A DNA stretch of 64,000 nt from Scleromatobacter sp964418745 (GTDB taxonomy: Bacteria; Pseudomonadota; Gammaproteobacteria; Burkholderiales; Burkholderiaceae_C). Under the pieces are notes generated by a model. That model ran no database searches, was not told where the DNA came from, and worked only from the letters and a program-made list of their open reading frames with translations. Both the position numbers and the translations under genes were made by a program. The stretch lies in assembly GCA_964418745.1 (NCBI GenBank), contig CAYQMX010000014.1, positions 114,843 through 178,842 of the forward strand, given 5' to 3'. Shown piece by piece: positions 34,407 through 45,691 of this stretch; positions within the stretch are counted from its first letter, which is position 1; each line of letters starts with the position of its first letter.

Positions 34407-35369
34407 CTAGGCGTAGAGCGCCTGCACGGCCGCCAGGCGCTCCAGCAGCGCGCGGCGCAGCGCCGCCGGCCGCAGCACCTCCACCTGCGCGCCCAGGCCC
34501 AGCACCTGGGCGGCGGCGTGCGGGATCGACTCGATGGGGATGCTCACGCGGCGCCAGCCGTCGGCGTCCGGCGCCGTGGCCGTCTCGTCGGCCGCGCGCG
34601 CCACCGCCGCGCCCAGGTCGCGCAGCGCCTTCATGCCCGCGGCCGACACGCGCAGGCGCGCCGTGTCGACCGCGAGCGACTTCTCGAAGCGCTGCGTCGA
34701 CGCCAGCCACCACGCCGCCAGGTCGAAATCGGCCGGCCGCTCGAACGTCTCGGCGGTGGACCCCAGCGCCAGGATGTTCGACAGCCGGTAGGTGCGCACG
34801 CCGTTGCCGACCTGCGCCGCCAGGTACCAGACGCCCGCCTTCAGCACCAGGCCCAGCGGGTCGACGCGGCGCACGACCTCGCCCTTCCAGCTCTCGTAGC
34901 GCAGCTGCAGGCGACGCTCGCCCCAGACCGCCTGCGCGATCGCCGGCAGGTGGTCCGTGGCCGACGGGCCGCGGTACCAGTCGATCGGGTCGAGGTGGAA
35001 GCGCGCGCTGACCCGGCGCGCGTCGTCGCGCCAGCCCTCGGGCAGCGCGGCCAGCAGCTTGAGCTGCGCCGACGCCATCGCCTCGCCCAGGCCCAGCTCG
35101 GCCGCCGGTCCCGGCAGCCCGCCCAGGAACATCGCCTGCGCCTCGGGCGCCGTCAGGCCGTCGACACGCGTGCGCCAGCCCGGCTGCAGCTGGAAGCCGC
35201 CCAGGCGGCCGCGGTCGGCCCACACCGGCACGCCGGCGGCGCTCAGCTCGTCGATGTCGCGGTGGATGGTGCGCACCGAGACCTCCAGCGCCGCGGCCAG
35301 CGCCTGCGCGCTGACGCGCCCGCGCGCCTGCAGGAGCATCAGGAGCGACAGGAGGCGGCTGGCACGCAT
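34407..35369 (-). CDS. WYL-domain transcriptional regulator
   Basis: 320 residues. N-terminal HTH (RASRLLSLLMLLQARGRVSAQALAAALEVSVRTIHRDIDELSAAGVPV) and a WYL domain (VWGERRLQLRYES ... PLGLVLKAGVWYLAAQ) followed by the C-terminal WCX region. These regulators bind ligands or nucleic acids through WYL and usually control the divergent gene; that gene here is a decayed NIPSNAP gene. The 91-bp gap includes a CATG-flanked repeat (35392-35412 region) that may be its operator. The start at 35369 is preferred to 35399. Confidence 0.88.
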   Translation of the reverse strand: MRASRLLSLLMLLQARGRVSAQALAAALEVSVRTIHRDIDELSAAGVPVWADRGRLGGFQLQPGWRTRVDGLTAPEAQAMFLGGLPGPAAELGLGEAMASAQLKLLAALPEGWRDDARRVSARFHLDPIDWYRGPSATDHLPAIAQAVWGERRLQLRYESWKGEVVRRVDPLGLVLKAGVWYLAAQVGNGVRTYRLSNILALGSTAETFERPADFDLAAWWLASTQRFEKSLAVDTARLRVSAAGMKALRDLGAAVARAADETATAPDADGWRRVSIPIESIPHAAAQVLGLGAQVEVLRPAALRRALLERLAAVQALYA

Positions 35370-35460
35370 GGGACGAAGTCTGCCACCAATACATGCCATC
35401 GGTTGACATGCTTTGGTTGCGAGGATGTGCCTCCATCAACCACCGCCGGAGATTCCGCCC

Positions 35461-35798
35461 ATGTCCTCGACCCTTCCCGCGCCGGCGCTCTCGGTGCTCG
35501 AGCTGCGCGAGCACCCGCTGCTCCCGGCCGGCGCGACGAGCTCGTCGCGCTGTGCCTGCTGGGTCCCGGAGGGCGCCCCGAACAACGTCCCCCGCCTGCC
35601 CGTGCGCGAGGGCGAGTTCGTCATCGCCTGGCTCACCCGCTTCGACGACGAGGCCGCGCAATGGCGCCACGCCGCGTTGCTGCAGGCCTCCGGCTGCCTC
35701 GAGCGTCCCGAATGGCGCACCCACCAGCGCGGCGCACACCTGCAGTTGCGCCTCGCACCCACCCCCCGTTCGGCGCTGCGGCGCCGCCATTCCCATGA
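35461..35798 (+). pseudogene. NIPSNAP-family gene remnant with frameshift
   Basis: Reading from the ATG at 35461 (MSSTLPAPALSVLELREHP) gives the start of a NIPSNAP domain, then jumps to the C-terminal part of a two-domain NIPSNAP protein (NNVPRLPVREGEFVIAWLTRFDD ... LRLAPTPRS). The core RRDELVAL continues only in another frame, and this frame has no stop until 36525, beyond the next gene's start. A shift near the CCCCCC run (about 35762) would bring in the TGA at 35796 that overlaps the ATG at 35795. This looks like an internally deleted, frameshifted gene. A sequencing error in the C-run is an alternative for the last shift only. Confidence 0.55.
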
Positions 35799-35809
35799 AA
35801 GCAGACACC

Positions 35810-36307
35810 ATGAGCAACGACTACATCGGCCGCCCCCACGACTTCGACTTCCTCGTCGGCGGCAGCTGGCACGTCGCCAACCGCCGCCTGCGCCGGCGCC
35901 TGGTCGGCGGCGCCGACTGGATCGAGTTCGAACACACCAGCCACGCGGCCACGCTGATGGGCGGCTGCATCTCCATCGACGAGAACGTGTTCGCGAGCCA
36001 GGGCTTCACCGGCGTCACCTTCCGCACGCTGGACGTCGAGGCCGGGCGCTGGGCGATCTACTGGATCCACAGCCGCGACGGCCGCCTGCAGCCGCCGGTG
36101 CACGGCGGCTGGAACGGCGACCGCGGCGAGTTCCTCGGCGACGACGAGGACGACGGCCGGCCGGTGCGCGTGCGCTTCCTGTGGGAGCGGCTGGGCCCGG
36201 ACGCAGCCCGCTGGTCGCAGGACTTCGCGCTGGCCGGCGCCGACGGCGCCGTCGACGGGCCGTGGGAGACGAACTGGGTGATGGACCTGCGCCGCGTCAG
36301 GGACTGA
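35810..36307 (+). CDS. Hypothetical cytoplasmic protein (DUF1579-like)
   Basis: 165 residues. It opens with FDFLVGGSWHVANRRLRRRLVGGADWIEFEH, a pattern common to a family of single-domain proteins with a lipocalin-like beta barrel, and includes repeated Trp residues (WAIYWIHSRDG). No signal peptide. Function unknown. The ATG at 35795 (five codons earlier) overlaps the presumed stop of the NIPSNAP remnant; the start at 35810 has slightly better upstream sequence. Its 3-prime end overlaps the convergent acyltransferase gene by 11 bp. Confidence 0.7.
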   Translation: MSNDYIGRPHDFDFLVGGSWHVANRRLRRRLVGGADWIEFEHTSHAATLMGGCISIDENVFASQGFTGVTFRTLDVEAGRWAIYWIHSRDGRLQPPVHGGWNGDRGEFLGDDEDDGRPVRVRFLWERLGPDAARWSQDFALAGADGAVDGPWETNWVMDLRRVRD

Positions 36308-37469
36308 CCGGCTGCGCGAGGCCGCCGCCCGCGGTCCCCTCGCGGAAGTTCGACGGCACCCGGCGGTCGCGCAGCGCCATGAACGGCCGCTCGACCAGCC
36401 GGTACAGCAGCGCGCCGACCGTCACGCACGCCACGGCGATGAGGGCCAGGCGCACGCCGCCGGGCACCTCCAACGCGTCCAGCCGCCGACCGAGGAACCA
36501 GGCCAGTGGCTTGTGCGACAGGTAGATCGAATACGACCACAGCGCCAGTGACCGGGCGCCGGGAATGCGCCATTGCAGCGGCCGGGCGGCCGGGCTCAGC
36601 GCCGCCGCGACGAGCAGGGCGAACGCCAGCGCCACCAGCGAATAGCCGAACGCCGTCATGAAGAAGCCCCAGCCGTAGCCGTCGATGTCGTAGAAGAAGT
36701 GCGCCAGCACGCCCATCGTGGCCACGGCCAGCGCGCCCGCGCCGGCCAGCGCCGCGCCGCGTGCCATCAGGCGATCCCAGGCCGGCCGGTGGAAGTTCTT
36801 CAGCATCGCCACGGCGACGCCGGGAATGAACTCGTCGAAGCGGCACAGCGTGGCGTAGTAGATCCACGGCATGTAGCCGTCCGTGTGGCCATCGGCCTCG
36901 CGCCCGTAGCGCTGCCAGAGCACGGCGCGCGCGAGCACGCCCATGGCCACCAGCGCGCCCATCAGCGCCCAGGCGTGCGCGCGCGTGAGCGTCACGCGCC
37001 GGCGCGCGAGCGCCGCGGCGGCCGCCAGCACCAGCGGCAGCACCAGGTAGAACTGCTCCTCGACGCACAGCGACCACGCGTGCGAGAACGCGGTGCCGGG
37101 CTGCAGGCCCAGGTTCTGCGTGAACGTGAGGAAGCGCCACCACGGCGCCGGCGGCTTGCCGCCCAGCGCGGCGGGAAACAGCGCATAGGCGGCCAGCACC
37201 AGCCAGAACACCGGCAGCGTGCGCAGCGCGCGGCGCGCGTAGAAGCGCGGCAGCGACAGCGCGCGCCCGCGCGCCTGGCCGGCGAACAGCTGGTTGGCGA
37301 TCAGGTAGCCGCTGAGCACGAAGAACAGGTCGACGCCGGCCCAGCCGACCCCGCCGATCGCGCCGAAGGGATTGGGGCCGTCGACGAACAGGCCGTAGTG
37401 GTACATGAACACCAGCACGATGGCGCCGGCGCGCAGCGAGTCGAGGCCGGGGGTGCGGGCGGTCGTCAT
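36297..37469 (-). CDS. Acyltransferase 3 family membrane protein
   Basis: 390 residues with about 10 membrane helices. The N-terminus LDSLRAGAIVLVFMYHYG contains the family's R-x(10)-H motif; GVDLFFVLSGYLIA and the SLCVEEQFYLVLPL region are the other signatures. Such enzymes transfer acyl groups to sugars of surface polysaccharides or lipids. Its start overlaps the stop of the upstream hydrolase gene (ATGA), so the two form an operon. The C-terminus lies under the end of the convergent gene. Confidence 0.88.
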   Translation of the reverse strand: MTTARTPGLDSLRAGAIVLVFMYHYGLFVDGPNPFGAIGGVGWAGVDLFFVLSGYLIANQLFAGQARGRALSLPRFYARRALRTLPVFWLVLAAYALFPAALGGKPPAPWWRFLTFTQNLGLQPGTAFSHAWSLCVEEQFYLVLPLVLAAAAALARRRVTLTRAHAWALMGALVAMGVLARAVLWQRYGREADGHTDGYMPWIYYATLCRFDEFIPGVAVAMLKNFHRPAWDRLMARGAALAGAGALAVATMGVLAHFFYDIDGYGWGFFMTAFGYSLVALAFALLVAAALSPAARPLQWRIPGARSLALWSYSIYLSHKPLAWFLGRRLDALEVPGGVRLALIAVACVTVGALLYRLVERPFMALRDRRVPSNFREGTAGGGLAQPVSP

Positions 37470-38245
37470 GGCGCGAGGCGGGCGTCGAAGTCGGCGAGCG
37501 CGCGCACGTACAGCGGGCTGTCGCCGATCGTGTTGTGACTCGCGCCGGGCACGACCACGTACTGCGCCTGGCCGGCCGGAAAGCGCGCGCGCAGCGCCTC
37601 GGTGCTGGCGGCGGGGATCACCTCGTCGTTCTCGGCGCGCAGGATCAGCACCGGCGCCTTGATCGCGGGCACGTAGCGCCAGGACTCGTACTTGTCGATC
37701 AGCAGGGCGCGCACCGGGAACATCGGGAACTGGCGCTGCGCGATGCCCAGCAGGCTGTCGTAGGGCGTCACCAGCACCAGCCCCGCGACCGGCCGCGTGC
37801 CGGCCAGCCGGGCGGCGACGCCGGTGCCCAGGCTGCGGCCGACGACGACCACGTCCGGATGCCGGGCATGCACCTGGTCGAACAGGGCCGCGGCATCGGT
37901 GGCGATGTCGGCCTCGGTGGGCGTGCCGCCGCTGCCGCCGTAGCCGCGGTAGTGCAGCATGACGATGTCGCGCTCGGGGAAGGCGGCCATCAGGGGCCCG
38001 ATGCTGCCGGACACGTCCTCGCCGTTGCCGCCGAAGTACAGCACGGCGCCGGGGCCGGCGTGCGGGCGCACCGTCAGCTGCAGCAGGGTGTCGCCGCTGC
38101 GGAAGGTGTCGGCCATGCGCGTCGGGCCGAGGCGGCGCGGGGTGGGGAAGTACTGGAACGAGCGCTGCAGGGCGAACAGCGCGACGCAGCAGCCGAGGTA
38201 CGCGACGGCCACGGCGATCAGGATCAGGGTCAGCATGCGGCGCAT
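37466..38245 (-). CDS. Membrane-anchored alpha/beta hydrolase
   Basis: 259 residues from the ATG at 38245: an N-terminal anchor (MLTLILIAVAVAYLGCCVALF), then an alpha/beta hydrolase with the nucleophile elbow GRSLGTG, an Asp in RAENDEVIP and His in GASHNT. Related to BEM46-type hydrolases. Likely faces the periplasm. A longer start at 38284 would overlap the divergent protease gene start. Translationally coupled to the acyltransferase, which suggests they act on the same acylated envelope product (inference). Confidence 0.82.
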   Translation of the reverse strand: MRRMLTLILIAVAVAYLGCCVALFALQRSFQYFPTPRRLGPTRMADTFRSGDTLLQLTVRPHAGPGAVLYFGGNGEDVSGSIGPLMAAFPERDIVMLHYRGYGGSGGTPTEADIATDAAALFDQVHARHPDVVVVGRSLGTGVAARLAGTRPVAGLVLVTPYDSLLGIAQRQFPMFPVRALLIDKYESWRYVPAIKAPVLILRAENDEVIPAASTEALRARFPAGQAQYVVVPGASHNTIGDSPLYVRALADFDARLAP

Positions 38246-38282
38246 CGGGCGGGAAAAGTGCGGGGCGGTGGTATTGTGGTCC

Positions 38283-39077
38283 ATGACCACGGCCGACCCG
38301 CTCCTGCTCGCCACCGCGCGCGTCTCCACCTTCCTGGGGCCGCTGCTGCAGACCAATGCCAGCGGGTTCTTCTTCGAGCGCGACGCCAGGCTCTACCTGG
38401 TCACCAGCCGGCACGTGGTGATCGACACGCCCGCCAAGCACCTGCCCGACCGCCTCGAGATCGAGCTGCACCTGGACGGCGTGGACCTGACCCGCTCCAC
38501 CGGCTTCTCGATCCCGCTCTACGCCGAGGGCAAGAGCATCTGGCGCCAGGGGCGCGACAGCGGCGGCGAGGTGGACATCGCGGTGCTCGAGCTCGACCGC
38601 GCCAGGCTGCCGGCCGACGTCGTGCTGCGCGCGTTCACGCCGGCCCAGCTGGCCGGGCCCGCCGACGACATCGGCGTGGGCACCTCGCTGCTGGTGTCGG
38701 GCTTTCCGCTCGGCTTCCACGACGCCCTGCACCACCTGCCCGTGGTGCGCCAGGCCATCGTGGCCTCGTCCTACGGCATCCGGTTCCAGGGCCAGGGCTA
38801 CTTCCTGACCGACGCGCGCATGCACCGCGGCGCCAGCGGCGCGCCGGTGGTCATGCACGATCCGGCCACGCCGGCGCGCAACCCCGCGCTGCCTTGGCTG
38901 CTGCTGGGCGTGCACTCGGCGCGGCTGGACATGGGCGACCGCGACCAGGTGCTGGACGAATCGCTGGGCCTGAACTGCGCCTGGTACGCCGACATCCTGA
39001 TGACGCTGACCGGGCCCCAGCCCGCCGCGGCCGACCTGGCGCCGGCCGATCCGCCGCCGGCGCCCCCCGCCGCCTGA
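38283..39077 (+). CDS. Trypsin-like serine protease domain protein
   Basis: 264 residues. The chymotrypsin-fold triad is intact: H44 in VTSRHVV, D98 in EVDIAVLEL and S185 in GASGAP. There is no signal peptide or PDZ domain and the C-terminus is Pro/Ala-rich. The group is annotated as trypsin-like peptidase and some act in the cytoplasm. Its start codon is 37 bp from the divergent hydrolase gene, so their promoters overlap. Target unknown. Confidence 0.82.
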   Translation: MTTADPLLLATARVSTFLGPLLQTNASGFFFERDARLYLVTSRHVVIDTPAKHLPDRLEIELHLDGVDLTRSTGFSIPLYAEGKSIWRQGRDSGGEVDIAVLELDRARLPADVVLRAFTPAQLAGPADDIGVGTSLLVSGFPLGFHDALHHLPVVRQAIVASSYGIRFQGQGYFLTDARMHRGASGAPVVMHDPATPARNPALPWLLLGVHSARLDMGDRDQVLDESLGLNCAWYADILMTLTGPQPAAADLAPADPPPAPPAA

Positions 39078-39225
39078 TGTCACAGCGCGGCCGGGACAGT
39101 GCTCCATCCTGGCACAGGGCCGTCGTCACGCGGCGACACATCCGGCGCCGCCGCGAACCCGGTCCGTTCTCGTTTACGTTGAGGGCATGACGCCATCCCG
39201 GCCTTTGGCGGGGTTCTTGACAGGC

Positions 39226-39241
39226 TGGCACGCGACTCGCA
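39226..39241 (+). promoter_or_regulatory. Candidate sigma-54 promoter of the aldehyde dehydrogenase gene
   Basis: TGGCACGCGACTCGCA has the GG (39227-39228) and GC (39239-39240) doublets exactly 10 nt apart, as sigma-54 requires (consensus TGGCACG-N4-TTGCA, one mismatch). Start expected near 39252, a 70-nt leader before the ATG at 39322. Related acoD/exaC genes are known to be sigma-54 dependent. Confidence 0.5.
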
Positions 39242-39321
39242 AGGTGAAGCTTCGCGGAGAGCCCGGCGCATGCGCGCCACGGCCTCGCCCCCGACGTCAG
39301 ACCCACAACAGGAGACTCGCA

Positions 39322-40842
<1,521 letters not shown>

Positions 40843-40920
40843 GCCCCACGGCCGCTGGCGCGGCCTGCCCCCCAGGGGCTGGCCGCGAGCGGCCCGGCGG
40901 AGCCGGATCCGCTGCTCCCT
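40843..40920 (+). repeat. Intergenic repeat copy 2
   Basis: Starts right after the aldehyde dehydrogenase stop. Contains a CTGCCCCCC/GGGG hairpin core (about 40865-40880) and the 20-mer GGCCCGGCGGAGCCGGATCC at 40891-40910, which recurs exactly at 56641-56660. Confidence 0.65.
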
Positions 40921-40985
40921 TGCACTCCGCCGCCGACGCACCAGCGCCGGCGGCGGTTCCGTTTGACGCCGCCAGGAGTTCTACG

Positions 40986-41387
40986 ATGGAGCACATCACT
41001 GTGAACTTGCCGGCCCAGGTCGTCGCGACCGACGCCGCGCTGGGCCTGATCCAGGAATTGCAGGGCCGCCACGGCGACCTGATGTTCCACCAGTCGGGCG
41101 GCTGCTGCGACGGCAGCGCGCCCATGTGCTATCCGCTCGGCGACTTCATCATCGGCGACAACGACGTCCACCTGGGCGACATCGGCGGCGTGCCGTTCTA
41201 CATCAGCGAATCGCAGTACGAATACTGGTGCCACACGCAGCTGATCATCGACGTCGTGCCCGGCCGCGGCGGCATGTTCTCGCTCGAGGGGCCGACCGGC
41301 CGGCGCTTCCTGACGCGTTCGCGCTTCTACGAGGATGCGGAGTGGAACGCGCTGGTGGCCAGCGGCAAGGCGAAGAACCAGGCATGA
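40986..41387 (+). CDS. DUF779 protein
   Basis: 133 residues. The motif HQSGGCCDGSAPMCYP is the DUF779 hallmark with a cysteine pair and a third cysteine. The family nearly always follows AcoD/ExaC-type aldehyde dehydrogenases, as here, and is thought to help that enzyme; the exact role is unknown. AGGAG before the ATG. Its stop overlaps the start of a 23-residue hydrophobic ORF. Confidence 0.88.
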   Translation: MEHITVNLPAQVVATDAALGLIQELQGRHGDLMFHQSGGCCDGSAPMCYPLGDFIIGDNDVHLGDIGGVPFYISESQYEYWCHTQLIIDVVPGRGGMFSLEGPTGRRFLTRSRFYEDAEWNALVASGKAKNQA

Positions 41388-41455
41388 ACCCTTCCGCGTC
41401 CCTGCCGCCGCGGATCGTGCTGGCGCTGGTCCTCCTGGCCATCGTGATGCCCTGA
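41384..41455 (+). CDS. 23-residue hydrophobic peptide coupled to DUF779
   Basis: MNPSASLPPRIVLALVLLAIVMP: polar start, then one membrane-spanning stretch. The ATG overlaps the DUF779 stop (ATGA), so it would be made from the same transcript. All third positions are G or C except one. It may be a small membrane peptide, or the start of a longer gene truncated long ago. No database check was possible. Confidence 0.4.
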   Translation: MNPSASLPPRIVLALVLLAIVMP

Positions 41456-41523
41456 CGAGGCGCATACTCGTCGCATTCCCTCCCTTGATCCGAAGCGCTC
41501 CGTGCGGGCTTCGCCCCGCCGTC

Positions 41524-42222
41524 ATGCCCGGTTACGAAGTCAAGCAGGAGCGCATCGCCATCGCCGGCGTCGCGGACCTGGTCATCCGTTCGCTGCTCGA
41601 CAAGCAGCAGTTCGCCGATCCGCAGGGCGACGCCGAGCGGCTGGGCATCTCGTCCTCGCTGTGGCCCCTGTTCGGCCTGCTCTGGCCGTCGGGCAGCCAT
41701 CTCGCGGCACGGCTGGGCCAGCGGGCCGTCATCGGTGCCGAGCGCATCCTCGAGATCGGCTGCGGCCTGGGACTGGCCAGCCTGGTGGGCCACCGGGCCG
41801 GCGCCGACGTCACCGCCAGCGACTGCCATCCGCTGGCCGGCCGCTTCCTGTCGCACAACCTGGTGCTCAACGACCTCGGGCCGATGAAGTACCGCCACGG
41901 CCAGTGGCCCGGCGTGCTGCTGCCGCGCGACGCCATCGATGAGCGCGCGCCCGTCGTCGTGCACGGCGAGTTCGACCTGATCATCGGCAGCGACGTGCTC
42001 TACGAGCGCGACGAGCGCGGCCAGCTGGCCGATTTCATCGCCGGCCTGGCGGCGCCCTTGGCCGAGGTCTGGATCGTGGACCCGAACCGCGGCAACCGCA
42101 GCGCGTTCCACAAGAACATGGCGCGTCACGGCTTCCGCATGGAAGAGAACTATCTCGACCATGAGGAACGGGATGGCATCGCGGCGTATAAAGGGCGGAT
42201 GCTCACCTACCGGCGGCAGTAG
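41524..42222 (+). CDS. Class I SAM-dependent methyltransferase (lysine methyltransferase-like)
   Basis: 232 residues. Rossmann motif I LEIGCGLGLASLVG, acidic residue in TASDCHP, and motif IV FDLIIGSDVLYERD (D-V-L-Y) place it with METTL21/nicotinamide N-methyltransferase-like enzymes that methylate protein lysines or small amines. Cytoplasmic. It begins with ATG at 41524, 68 bp after the peptide ORF. No obvious substrate gene adjacent. Conserved C-terminus contains YLDHEERDGIAAYKGR. Confidence 0.82.
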   Translation: MPGYEVKQERIAIAGVADLVIRSLLDKQQFADPQGDAERLGISSSLWPLFGLLWPSGSHLAARLGQRAVIGAERILEIGCGLGLASLVGHRAGADVTASDCHPLAGRFLSHNLVLNDLGPMKYRHGQWPGVLLPRDAIDERAPVVVHGEFDLIIGSDVLYERDERGQLADFIAGLAAPLAEVWIVDPNRGNRSAFHKNMARHGFRMEENYLDHEERDGIAAYKGRMLTYRRQ

Positions 42223-42285
42223 GCGCTTCGGGCGCGACGCTTGCCGCAGTCTCGCAGTCGCCGCACGCGCGGCCAAGGAGTCCGC

Positions 42286-42495
42286 ATGAACCCGCTCGTC
42301 CACCGCCATGACGCCGCCGTCGACAACGCCTCGGTGCCGGCCGACGCGCCGATGCAGGTGCCGCCGCTGACCGAGGAAGCCGCCCACACGCTGGGCGCCG
42401 ACGACTCGGGCACCCGATTCCAGGGCGACCTGTTCCTGCCCGGCTGGCTCAGGATCGAACTGCAGCCCTCGGCGGAGCAGGGCCCCGGCGCCTGA
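42286..42495 (+). CDS. Small hypothetical protein
   Basis: 69 residues, acidic, no cysteine or membrane segment. A motif GDLFLPGWLRIELQPSAEQ ends it. AAGGAG precedes the ATG at 42286; the longer start at 42241 is Arg-rich and rejected. It ends one base before the convergent YceI gene. Function unknown. Confidence 0.6.
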   Translation: MNPLVHRHDAAVDNASVPADAPMQVPPLTEEAAHTLGADDSGTRFQGDLFLPGWLRIELQPSAEQGPGA

Positions 42496-42496
42496 C

Positions 42497-43072
42497 TCAC
42501 TTCGTCGCGATCGCCTCGACCTGGATGCGCAGGTCCACGGCCATGCTGAAGCCGTAGGCCTTGCCGGCGTCCATGCCGAACTGCTCGCGGTCCAGCGTCG
42601 CGTAGACGTCGGCGCCGCAGTCCTCGCGCTTGAGCATCGGATGCGGGATGCACTTGAACTTGCGGATCTCCAGCGTCACCGGGTTGGTGCGGCCGTGCAT
42701 CTCCAGGGTGCCCACCGCGCGCGCGGGCACGCCGTCGGTGAAGCCCTCGAGCGTGCCCTTGAAGACCGCCTTCGGATACTTGTCGGCCTCGAACAGGTCC
42801 TTGCCGCGCGCCGCCTTGTTCATGGCCTCCAGGCCGTAGTCGACGCTCTTCATGTCGACGACGATCGCCACGCTGCCGGTGCCCGCCGCGCGATCCAGCG
42901 TGACCGTGCCCGACGTGCGGTCGAACTTGCCGCGCCAGGTCGAGATGCCCATGTGGTCGGCCTCGAAGCTGGGATACGTGTGCGTCGGGTCGATGGCATA
43001 GGTGACCGGCGCGGCCTGGGCGGCGGTGGCGGCGAACAGGGCAGCGACGGTCAGGCGGGACAGGAAGGTCAT
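42497..43072 (-). CDS. YceI family periplasmic protein
   Basis: 191 residues. Sec signal with cleavage after AQA, then the YceI fold: YAIDPTHTYPSFEADHMG, WRGKFDRTSGTVTLD, VDYGLEAMN. YceI proteins bind isoprenoids such as ubiquinone in a lipocalin-like barrel in the periplasm. Starts at 43072; the upstream ATG at 43108 precedes a non-signal extension. Single gene with 150 bp upstream to the divergent SRPBCC gene. Three cysteines are present in the mature part (not typical), perhaps disulphide-linked. Confidence 0.9.
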   Translation of the reverse strand: MTFLSRLTVAALFAATAAQAAPVTYAIDPTHTYPSFEADHMGISTWRGKFDRTSGTVTLDRAAGTGSVAIVVDMKSVDYGLEAMNKAARGKDLFEADKYPKAVFKGTLEGFTDGVPARAVGTLEMHGRTNPVTLEIRKFKCIPHPMLKREDCGADVYATLDREQFGMDAGKAYGFSMAVDLRIQVEAIATK

Positions 43073-43221
43073 CGGGATCTCCGGGTTGGCAAGGGGTTCG
43101 GTCGGCAATGTAGCGGCGCGGCAGCGCCACCGTCAACGACGGTCGACGGCCGCCGGATTCGACAGGGCAGGCCCGGATGGGCGAAACTCGGCCGGACACC
43201 TCACCGGGAAACGGACTCGCC

Positions 43222-43764
43222 ATGCTCATCGCCCTGCTGGTCATCGCCCTGGCGATCGCCGTCCTGCTCGTCCTCGCCAGCCGACGTCCACCGACGTTCC
43301 GCATCGAACGCTCGACGAGCATCGCCGCCCCGATGGTGCAGGTGGCCGAGCTGATCGACGACTTCCACGAGTGGCGCAAGTGGTCCCCGTGGGAGAACAT
43401 CGACCCGACGCTGCAGCGCAGCTACAGCGGCGCCGACGCCGGCGTGGGCGCGATCTACGAATGGGACGGCCAGGGCAAGGCGGGCGCGGGCCGCATGGAG
43501 ATCACCGAGATGCGCGCCGGCGCCGAGCGCGGGCTCATCGCGATCAAGCTCGACTTCCGCAAGCCGTTCAAGGCCAGCAACACGGCGGAGTTCGTGATGA
43601 CGCCCACCGACGCCGGCACCGACCTCAGCTGGGCGATGTTCGGCCCCAGCCCGCTGGTCTCGCGCATCCTGGGCCTGTTCATGGATCTCGACAAGCTGGT
43701 CGGCAAGGACTTCGAGTCCGGCCTGGCCGCGCTCAAGCGCAGCGCGGAACAAGCCCCGCGCTGA
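43222..43764 (+). CDS. Membrane-anchored SRPBCC (START-like) protein
   Basis: 180 residues. An N-terminal anchor (MLIALLVIALAIAVLLVLAS) followed by a polyketide-cyclase/SRPBCC domain: FRIERSTSIAAP, ELIDDFHEWRKWSPWENIDP and the C-terminal helix FMDLDKLVGKDFESGLAALK. The family binds hydrophobic ligands. Anchored versions are common in proteobacteria and of unknown ligand. GGGAAACGGA lies before the ATG. Convergent with the peptide transporter. Confidence 0.82.
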   Translation: MLIALLVIALAIAVLLVLASRRPPTFRIERSTSIAAPMVQVAELIDDFHEWRKWSPWENIDPTLQRSYSGADAGVGAIYEWDGQGKAGAGRMEITEMRAGAERGLIAIKLDFRKPFKASNTAEFVMTPTDAGTDLSWAMFGPSPLVSRILGLFMDLDKLVGKDFESGLAALKRSAEQAPR

Positions 43765-43781
43765 AGCGCGCGGCGAATGAA

Positions 43782-43815
43782 CGACGCCGACGCGGCGCGG
43801 GGCCGGTCGGCGTCG
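43782..43815. terminator. Hairpin between convergent genes
   Basis: CGACGCCGAC (43782-43791) and GTCGGCGTCG (43806-43815) form a perfect 10-bp stem with a 14-nt loop, between the ends of the SRPBCC and peptide-transporter genes. No U-tract, but its place fits a bidirectional 3-prime-end element. Confidence 0.55.
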
Positions 43816-43834
43816 GGGTTCGAGCGCGCGAGGT

Positions 43835-45331
<1,497 letters not shown>

Positions 45332-45691
45332 GACGAATCCCGAGGATCACGGACAAGGAAATGCCGCGGAGCGCCTTTTGAGCGCGCGCGGCGGAATGTT
45401 CGATTGTGGCAAATCCGGGCCGGGCGCACGTGAGGACTTGCCCGAGCCCGATCGGCGCGGCCGACCGCGCCGGCCCGGGCGGGCCCGGTTTGCCCCCGCA
45501 ACACCAAGTTCACCAAAGCGGCGGCAAGATGCAGGTTCCGGCCTCCAACTGAACCGATTCCCCGACGCCCCTTGCCCATGCAACGCCGCACCGTGTTCCG
45601 AAAGCTCGCCGAAGGCCTGGCGCTTGCTGTCGGGCACTCGACTTGCCGACCGTCGGACATCGTTCCGGCCGAGCCGGCGTCGAAAGCCCCG
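45332..45691. other. Intergenic stretch before the GH39 gene
   Basis: 360 bp between divergent genes. It holds a strong hairpin (CGGCGCGG-CCGA-CCGCGCCG) near 45456-45475 and adjoining CCGGGC repeats. An in-frame extension of the GH39 gene from an ATG at 45578 reads MQRRTVFRKLAEGLALAVG, faintly like a twin-arginine signal, but third-position GC is lower (about 76%) than in the gene, so it is treated here as non-coding. No promoter match is convincing. Confidence 0.4.

Noticed and set aside
36297..39107. 936-residue open frame on the minus strand as one fused protein
   Set aside because: Only the C-terminal 390 residues (from 37469) are the acyltransferase; the upstream part is out of frame with the real hydrolase gene and antisense to the protease gene.
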